In this document: positions 58,432 to 64,000 of the stretch, piece after piece | How positions within the stretch are numbered: the first letter of the stretch is position 1 | Layout: each line of letters begins with the position of its first letter | NCBI GenBank assembly: GCA_003586115.2 | Contig: QVOM02000025.1 | Coordinates: forward strand, 49,023,395 to 49,087,394 | From: Salvator merianae | Taxonomy: Eukaryota; Chordata; Lepidosauria; Squamata; Teiidae | Length of the DNA stretch: 64,000 nucleotides | Direction of reading: 5' to 3' | Notes under the pieces: model-generated | What the model saw: the letters and a program-made list of their open reading frames with translations, nothing else | Told to the model about the DNA's origin: nothing | The model's database searches: none | Position numbers and translations under genes: made by a program

Positions 58432-58808
58432 TGCAAGAAGCAATATGGAACCTAACAATATCCCACAACTGTTTGTTGCAGTTCCTTGACAGACACAAGA
58501 GGCAACCAACTGCTGACCTTCATGTCTGTCTAGCCGAAAGTTAACCAACTGCCTGCACACTTCCTTTTGTTGCTTTTTGGTTGGTTGGCTTTTGGTACTC
58601 CCAATTGGTCAATCACAACAGCTGCTCAATATATGTCAGGGTAAGTGGAGCTATTATAGGAAACCTGGAAACATTGCTGGATTTTCCATAATAGTAATAG
58701 AATAGGTTTGAGACACGTTGAAATTGACACTGTATTGGAACTGTCTGGTATTCTCAATATCATGCCAAGAACAATGCAGGATATATACTGCATATGAAGC
58801 AGCCAAAG
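58432..58808. repeat. Short inserted sequence inside the Tc1-like element
   Basis: Tc1-like sequence stops after ATCAGACAAAGGCTACC and resumes with AAAGACAGCCTGAGAAAAGAC, so about 0.37 kb has been inserted. No coding domain or clear terminal repeats. Confidence 0.4.
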
Positions 58809-59049
58809 ACAGCCTGAGAAAAGACAAAATACAGCTTTCAAATTGCCATTTACTTTATTGAAACAAGGAAGTTTTCTAACACCTGTACCACCTAAGTAAA
58901 AAAGTGATTGCCCCCTTAGTTACTCAGTTAACCAATACACCAAATTTAATTTATAATTGGGTTCAATCAGATATCTATATACACTCAGTCTTGATTACTG
59001 CCAGCTCTGTCTAATCCAAAATTCACTTAAATAGAACATTTGCAACAAT

Positions 59050-59411
59050 ATGATAAGAGATCTCAGCAAGCAGCACATTATGCCACAACCAGAAGAAATT
59101 ATGAAACAAAATAAAATGAACGTTATTGAAATATATCAGTCTGGAAAGTGTTACAAAGTCATTTGTAAGGCTCTGGGCCTTCAACAAACTATAGTGAGAG
59201 TCATTATCTCCAAAAGGAGAAAACCTGAAACAGAGGATACTATAAAAAATTCTCTAACACTTTGATGACTTATCCAGAAACCACAAAAGAAGAAGGAACT
59301 GCTGTACTTGTTCAACTCAGCCCAGTTCAGCATTCATTATTCCACTGTTAGAAAGATGCTGAGCAAAAAATGGTGTCCATGGAAGAGTTGCAAGGCAGAA
59401 AGAAACATAAA
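59050..59411 (+). pseudogene. Tc1-like transposase N-terminal part
   Basis: The frame 59050-59265 reads MNVIEIYQSGKCYKVICKAL then TIVRVIISKRRK, the first helix-turn-helix of Tc1-type transposases (usually 'KVIEIYQSGKGYKAISKAL...TVRAII'). A second stretch after a stop at 59266 continues with STVRKMLSKKWC-like sequence of the second HTH. The DDE catalytic domain is absent. The protein is broken and short (about 120 of some 340 residues). Confidence 0.75.
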
Positions 59412-59458
59412 GCTTCATCTCATGTCCCCCCCCCAAAAAAAACCCCACACCTCCATAC

Positions 59459-59597
59459 CTTGATAACCCCAAAGCCTTTTGAGATAATATTCTGTTAGCT
59501 GACGAATTGAACATGGAAACTTTTTGATCTCGCATAAAGCTAATACAGCATTTCTGTCAGAGTAGCGCAGTGCAGGCTCCAGAAGACTTAGAGGCGT
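59459..59597 (-). other. Candidate host exon (unidentified)
   Basis: On the minus strand the frame runs TPLSLLEPALRYSDRNAV, ALCEIKKFPCSI and RQLTEYYLKRLWGYQ, 46 codons with no stop, then a strong donor (CAAG/GTATGG at 59459-59457). A pyrimidine-rich run and AG precede it (59630-59598). The composition (Leu/Arg/Tyr/Glu, even hydrophobicity) is more protein-like than other unexplained frames here. The C-terminal part slightly resembles a SOCS-box helix but is not convincing. I cannot name the gene. It lies between the broken Tc1-like element and the CR1, so it may equally be unrecognised repeat. Confidence 0.3.
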
Positions 59598-59740
59598 CTC
59601 CATGTAATAGAGCATAAGCACAGAGGTCAGGAGGCAGCATACTCATTCTCATAGAGAAGTTTATTCATAGAATCATAGACTCATAGAGTTGGAAGGGACA
59701 TCCAGGGTCATTGAGTCCAACCCCCTGCTCAATGCAGGAT

Positions 59741-61483
59741 TCACTCAAGCATCCCAGACAGATATCTGCCCAGCCTTTCCTTGAAGATCTCCAGCGAAGG
59801 AGAGCCCACCACCTCCTGTGGTAACCTGTTCCAGTGACTGATTGCCCTTACGGTCAGAAAGTTTTTCCTAATATCTAGCTTGTATCTACTCCCTTGAAGT
59901 TTCATCCCATTGTTTCTAGTCCTTCCTTCTTGTGCAACTGAGAATAGGGCCAATCCTCCTGCACTGTGACAGCCCTTCAGATACTTGAAAACAGCTATCA
60001 TATCTCCTCTCAGTCTTCTCTTCTGCAGGCTAAACATTCCTAGGTCCTTTAACCGTTCCTCGTCAGACATGGTTTGCAGACCACTCATCATTTTGGTTGC
60101 CCTTCTCTGAACTTGTTCCAGTTTGTCAATGTCTTTTTTAAACTGGGGTGCCCAGAACTGGACACAATACTCCAGATGAGGTCTGACCAAGGAAGAGTAA
60201 AGTGGGACAATTACTTCTCATGATCTAGACTCTATACTCCTCTTGATACAGCCCAGGATGGTGTTCAGCTTTTTTGCAGCTGCATCACACTGTTGACTCA
60301 TGTTTAATCTATGATCTACTAGTACACCCAGATCCTTTTCACATGTGCTGCTGCTCAGCGAGATTCCTCCCATTCTGTATTGGATATTGTCATTTTTCTT
60401 ACCTAGATGTAAAACTTTGCATTTCTCCCTATTAAATGTCATTCTGTTAGTTTCAGCCCACTGTTCAAGCTTGTCCTAATCATTTTGAATCCTCTCCTTC
60501 TCCTCCCTAGTGTTAGCAACCCCTCCTAGCTTTGTGTCGTCTGCAAATGTGATCAGCGTCCCCTCAACACCTTCATCCAGATCGTTTATAAAAATGTTAA
60601 ACAGCAATGGGCCCAAGACAGAGCCTTGCGGTACCCCACTCGAGACAGTCTTCCAATCGGATGTGAAGCCATTTATGACCACTCTTTGAGTACAATCACT
60701 AAGCCAGTTATCAATCCACCTAACAGTTGTCCTGTCAATACCATATTTGATCATTTTTTCAATAAGTATAGTATGAGACACCTTGTCAAATGCTTTGCTA
60801 AAGTCAAGATATACTATGTCCACAGCCTTTCCTTGATCGATCCATCCAGTAATTTTGTCATAAAAGGAAATGAGATTAGTCTGGCATGACTTGCTTGTTA
60901 CAAATCCATGTTGGCTTTGGTTAATTACTGCATCCGCATCCAAGTGTTCCCATATATGCTGTTTAATGATTTGTTCAAATATCTTGCCTGGTATTGAAGT
61001 CAGGCTCACAGGCCTGTAGTTGCCTGGGTCAGCCTTGTTTCCTTTTTTAAAGATAGGTACAACATTTGCCCTTCTCCAGTCTTCTGGGACTTCTCCTGTT
61101 TTCCATGAGTTCTCAAATATCACAGAGAGTGGTTCAGCAATTATATCAGCTAATTCCTTCAGCACCCTAGGATGTAATTCATCTGGGCCTGGAGACTTGA
61201 ATTCGTTTAAGTTTGCTAAGTGTTCCCTCACCTTCTCCTTGTCCATACAGAGCCTTGATTCTCTTATTCCCTCAACAGCACAGTGAAGGCCAACTGATGT
61301 TTCCTTTCCTTTCTGAGAGAAAACAGATGCAAAATAGGAGTTCAGAAGTTCTGCCTTCTCAATGTCGTTTTTGACCAAATCACCCTTCTCATTCTGTAAA
61401 GGTCCTATAGCTTCTTTGACTTTGCTTTTGCTTCTGACATACCCCCAAAACCCTTTTTTAATTGTTTTTGGCCTCTCTTGCAA
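59741..61483 (-). pseudogene. CR1 ORF2 reverse transcriptase and C-terminal domain, two in-frame stops
   Basis: One continuous frame carries NYRPVSLTSIPGKIFEQII, VDIVYLDFSKAFDKV, SGVPQGSVLGPLLFNIFIND and the catalytic FADDTKLGG, all intact. The frame is then interrupted by an in-frame TAG at about 60476 and a TGA at about 60218; after each the same frame continues (MTFNREKCKVLHLG, then [14 protein letters not shown] and QRRATKMM), reaching the usual CR1 C-terminus. Thus the RT half is lightly damaged, while the endonuclease half is more so. Confidence 0.9.
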
Positions 61484-62516
61484 TCCTCAATTCATTTTTA
61501 GCTTTAGCCTTTTTGACACTTAACCTGCAGTTCCTGCAGATTGCATTATATTCTTCTTTTGATATGTCCCCCTCTTTCCATTTTTTAAACATTTCTTTTT
61601 TTTCTTTTTAGCAAGTTATTAAGTTCAGGGTTCATCCACCCTGGTCTCTTTAGATGCTTGCCATTCTTTCTTCTTTTAGGAATTGTTAAAGATTGTGCCT
61701 CTAGAATCTCCTTTCCAAAATTTCCCATCCTTCCTGAACATTTCTGTCCTTTAAGACATCCAGCCAATGGATCCTTCCTACCCTCCTTCGGAGTCCATCA
61801 AAATCTGCTCCTCTGAAGTCTAACCTTGAAGTCTGAGTCCTCTCAGATCTTCCTCCTTTTGTTATCCAAAACTCAATGACAGCATGGTCACTACCACCCA
61901 GGGTCCCAGTCACCCTTACTTCCTCAACCATTTCCTCCCTGTTGGTAAGGATTAAGTCCAAGATAGCAGACCCCCTTGTTTTTTTCCTCCATCCTTTAGA
62001 AAATGAAGTTATCTGCCAGAGAGGATAAGAATTTATTGGACCCGTGACTTTTGCCAGAGAGAGATTCCCAAAAAATGTCCGGATAGTTAAAATCTCCCAT
62101 AATCACTAGGTCGTGTTTCCCCGAGAGCTTGGCCATCTGATATATAAATAGTTCATCCATATCTTCTGTTTGTCCAGGGGGTCTATAATAAACTCCTACA
62201 ACAGTATCCTTTGTGTTGCTCTCTCCTTGTATTTTCACCCAAATGGTTTCTACAGGGCTTCCATTATCTGAAAGATTAATTTCTGTGGTGGTATATACTT
62301 TCCTTACATACAATGCAACACCTCCTCCCTTTTATTAAGCCTGTTTTTTTTAAATAAGTTGTATCCTTCGAGCTCTGTGTTCCAATTATGTGTATCATCC
62401 CACCAAGTTTCAGTTATGCCTATGACATCGTATTTATTTTCCTGTGCTAGGATTTCCAGTTCTCCTTGTTTCCCATGCTTTGCGCATTGGTATAGAAACA
62501 TTTTAGTTTGCGACAA
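61484..62516 (-). pseudogene. CR1 ORF2 endonuclease (APE type), broken
   Basis: The minus-strand frames carry DVIGITETWW (the catalytic E block), GVYYRPPGQTED, LVIMGDFNYPDI (GDFN), then LILTNREE and GGSDHAVIEF (the SDH block with the catalytic His). All expected blocks of an apurinic-like endonuclease are present, but four frame switches occur (62304-62313, 61961-61996, 61767-61701 and 61585-61483), so the enzyme cannot be made from this copy. It continues into the RT at 61483. Confidence 0.85.
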
Positions 62517-62661
62517 ATGTCTCTTTCAAGCTTGACTCCTTTAGTTTCCTTCCAAATTGTTTGTCTTTGTTCCTTCCTTTCATTTCTGGTAGCAAGATCC
62601 TTATCTGTATTTATTAGCTGCTTATCTTTCTCTGGACATTTACTTCCCTTCCCCTTTTGCC

Positions 62662-63481
62662 CTAGTTTAAAGCTCTCCTGATGAGCACAGCCAGTTTCCT
62701 GCCAAATATGTGCTTTCCTGTCTTTGTAAGATGGAGCCCATCTCTTGCAAGGAGTCCATCATATAAGTAGTTTATTCCATGGTATAGAAATCCAAATCCT
62801 TGCTGGTAGCACCATCGACGTAGCCAGTTGTTTACCTGTAGTATATTGCTCCTTCTTCTTGTTCCACGGCCATTCACTGTGAGGATAGAAGAGAAGACAA
62901 CGTGTGCTCCCAGTTCCTTCTCTTTCCTGCCTAGGTCTTCAAAGTCTCTGCAGATAGCTTCAAAGTTCCTTCCTGCGGTGTCCTTTGTTCCTACATGTAT
63001 TATTAGGAATGGGTAATAGTCTGTAGGACTGAAGAGTCTTGGCAGCCTCTTGGTTACATCTTTGATTCGTGCACCGGGAAGGCAGCACACTTCTTTTTTT
63101 TGGTTCAAGAAGTTTCATATTGCACACCAAATCTTTCTGATCTTCCTGATTTTTCTTCTCCATGAGAGCCTGGTACCGGTTTTCAAGCTGTACAGTTGCT
63201 GACACTCTCCTTATCCTCCTGCTTCTTTTGGTCACATGCTTCCAATCCTCAGCTTTCACAGGTTCTCTGATGTTTTCTTCTCCGTGATCAGTTTGAAGTG
63301 CATCTTCAATTCTATCCAGGAAGCTCTCCTTCTCCCTAATGAGCTTCAAAGTAGCCACTCTCTGCTCAAGTTCTTGCACTTTCTCTTCCAGCAAAGACAC
63401 ACGCTCGCATTTGCGGCAGGTGTAATCAGGGTCCCCCTCTGGTAGAAGTATCATCATATTACACTCCTTGCAGCTAACCAC
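62662..63481 (-). pseudogene. CR1 ORF1 (zinc motif, coiled coil, SGNH esterase), frameshifted
   Basis: From 63481 downward: four cysteines (C4, C7, C22, C25: a zinc-binding CxxC pair), then a heptad-rich segment (residues 28-55: LEEKVQELEQRVATLKLI) likely to form a coiled coil, and a basic part. In another frame from 63108: VCCLPGARI, LIIHVGTKD (the GxND-like block III with Lys for Asn) and RDGLHLTKTGKHIF (D and H of the esterase block V), the SGNH hydrolase domain typical of CR1 ORF1. The frame change between 63108 and 62960 breaks the protein. Function in retrotransposition is known for the family (RNA binding and esterase); not testable here. Confidence 0.8.
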
Positions 63482-63497
63482 AAAGCTTCTCTCCTTC

Positions 63498-63755
63498 TCA
63501 TAGAATCATAGAATCATAGAGTTGGAAGGGACCTCTAGGGTCATCGAGTCCAACCCCCTGCTCAATGCAGGATTCACTAAAGCATCCCAGACAGATAACT
63601 GTCCAGCCTCTCCTTGAAGACCTCCAGCGAAGGAGAGCCCACCACCTCCTGTGGCAACCTGTTCCAGTGACTGATTGCCCTTACGGTCAGGAAGTTTTTC
63701 CTAATATCTAGCCTGTATCTACTCCCTTGAAGTTTCATCCCATTGTTTCTAGTTC
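63498..63755 (-). mobile_element. CR1 LINE, 5'-truncated fragment
   Basis: Begins with TCATAGAATCATAGAATCAT at 63498 and aligns with the 3' region of the larger CR1 (59664-59920) up to TTTCTAGT, where it stops. Its tail directly touches the 5' end of the larger copy, in the same orientation. Confidence 0.9.
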
Positions 63756-64000
63756 TCCATGTTATCTAAAGCTGGTTGGTGTCCTCTTGTGAGATATGAA
63801 AGAGTGTGGAGTACTTCCAATGTTGTTTAACTAAAATTTAATCTTCCTTTTTTCGTTGAATTATTTAAATGGTCACTTTAGGATAATTATTTTACTTTAT
63901 TAAATTTAACAAAAAAGTGGCTACTTATTTAAATTATTTAGTTGTTTTAGCTTATTTTTACTTTTCCTTACAATTTAAGTTCTCTTACTTGATAAAGAGC
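63756..64000. other. AT-rich flank, no gene seen
   Basis: Unique-looking AT-rich DNA to the window end; nothing recognised. Confidence 0.5.

Larger units (their letters stand above)
58318..59411 (+). mobile_element. Tc1-like DNA transposon, 3'-truncated
   Basis: It begins with CAGTGCCATGAAAAAGCATT directly after a TA dinucleotide (58316-58317), followed by TTGCCCCC and GCATATTTGTCACACTT, the terminus of a Tc1/mariner family known to me from fish and other vertebrates. A repeat of the AGTGATTGCCCCCTTAG word at 58899 marks the inner subterminal region. Between about 58432 and 58808 the usual sequence is interrupted by an unrelated stretch. The transposase start lies at 59050-59411; the remainder and the right terminus are lost. 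Confidence 0.75.
59664..63497 (-). mobile_element. CR1 LINE, near full length (3.8 kb), minus strand
   Basis: The 3' tail is TCATAGAATCATAGAC-type repeats (59664-59685), followed in plus-strand order by the CR1 3' UTR (AGTTGGAAGGGACATCCAGG, CCCCCTGCTC). Both ORFs are present in order: ORF1 (63481-62662) and ORF2 (62516-59741). No further truncation is visible at the 5' side, where the element directly meets the tail of another CR1 at 63498. It is much less decayed than the LINE at 38786 but has several inactivating changes. Confidence 0.9.

Noticed and set aside
1..64000. CRISPR array, operon, riboswitch or prophage
   Set aside because: The base composition, LINE/SINE content and microsatellites show vertebrate nuclear DNA; no regularly spaced repeats with unique spacers and no bacterial-style gene clusters occur.

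Overview
This looks like non-coding, repeat-rich DNA from a vertebrate nuclear genome, most likely a squamate reptile (lizard or snake). That is an inference from the mix of transposable elements. The window holds CR1 LINEs with an ATAGAATC-type tail, a CR1/L3-like LINE, L2-like LINE pieces, two RTE-BovB copies, Ty3/Gypsy remnants, hAT, Tc1-like and Harbinger-like DNA transposons, a tRNA-derived SINE and long pure microsatellites. The DNA is AT-rich, and no intact multi-exon host gene is visible. The species cannot be told from the sequence.

Layout. 1-5.4 kb: intergenic-looking DNA with a 0.7-kb TIR element (about 1324-2038), a TIR-element fragment (3371-3665) and a solo LTR with a perfect 5-bp target duplication (3819-4456). 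5.4-7.4 kb: a plus-strand BovB 3' half split by a hAT-type foldback element with an 8-bp duplication. 8.2-11.6 kb: small TIR elements, an L2-like RT fragment and a Gypsy pol fragment. 11.6-14.65 kb: a minus-strand BovB split by a 1.2-kb Harbinger-like element (TAG duplication) and by a second TIR element. 15-25 kb: sparse, with short TIR elements, an unidentified 179-codon ORF and L2-like 3' pieces. 25.8-29.3 kb: a second copy of the 1.2-kb element, enlarged to 3.4 kb by nested insertions. 30-38 kb: TIR elements, hAT-like fragments and a tRNA-derived SINE. 38.8-40.9 kb: a 5'-truncated CR1/L3-like LINE. 41-54 kb: L2-like tails, a candidate LTR, several short TIR elements and long stretches with nothing recognisable. 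54.3-55.6 kb: a decayed hAT transposase. 56.9-58 kb: two TIR elements. 58.3-59.4 kb: a 3'-truncated Tc1-like element. 59.46-59.6 kb: one possible host exon. 59.66-64 kb: a near full-length CR1 abutting the 3' tail of a second CR1.

Nothing here works as an operon or pathway. The window is a layered record of transposition, and nested insertions give relative ages: BovB is older than the hAT foldback and Harbinger-like insertions. I did not find evidence for a new biological system. The best leads are the family of elements sharing a GGCC...GCACTT-type terminal repeat with 3-bp duplications of varied sequence, the nested element at 25.8-29.3 kb, and the lone exon-like ORF at 59.5 kb.
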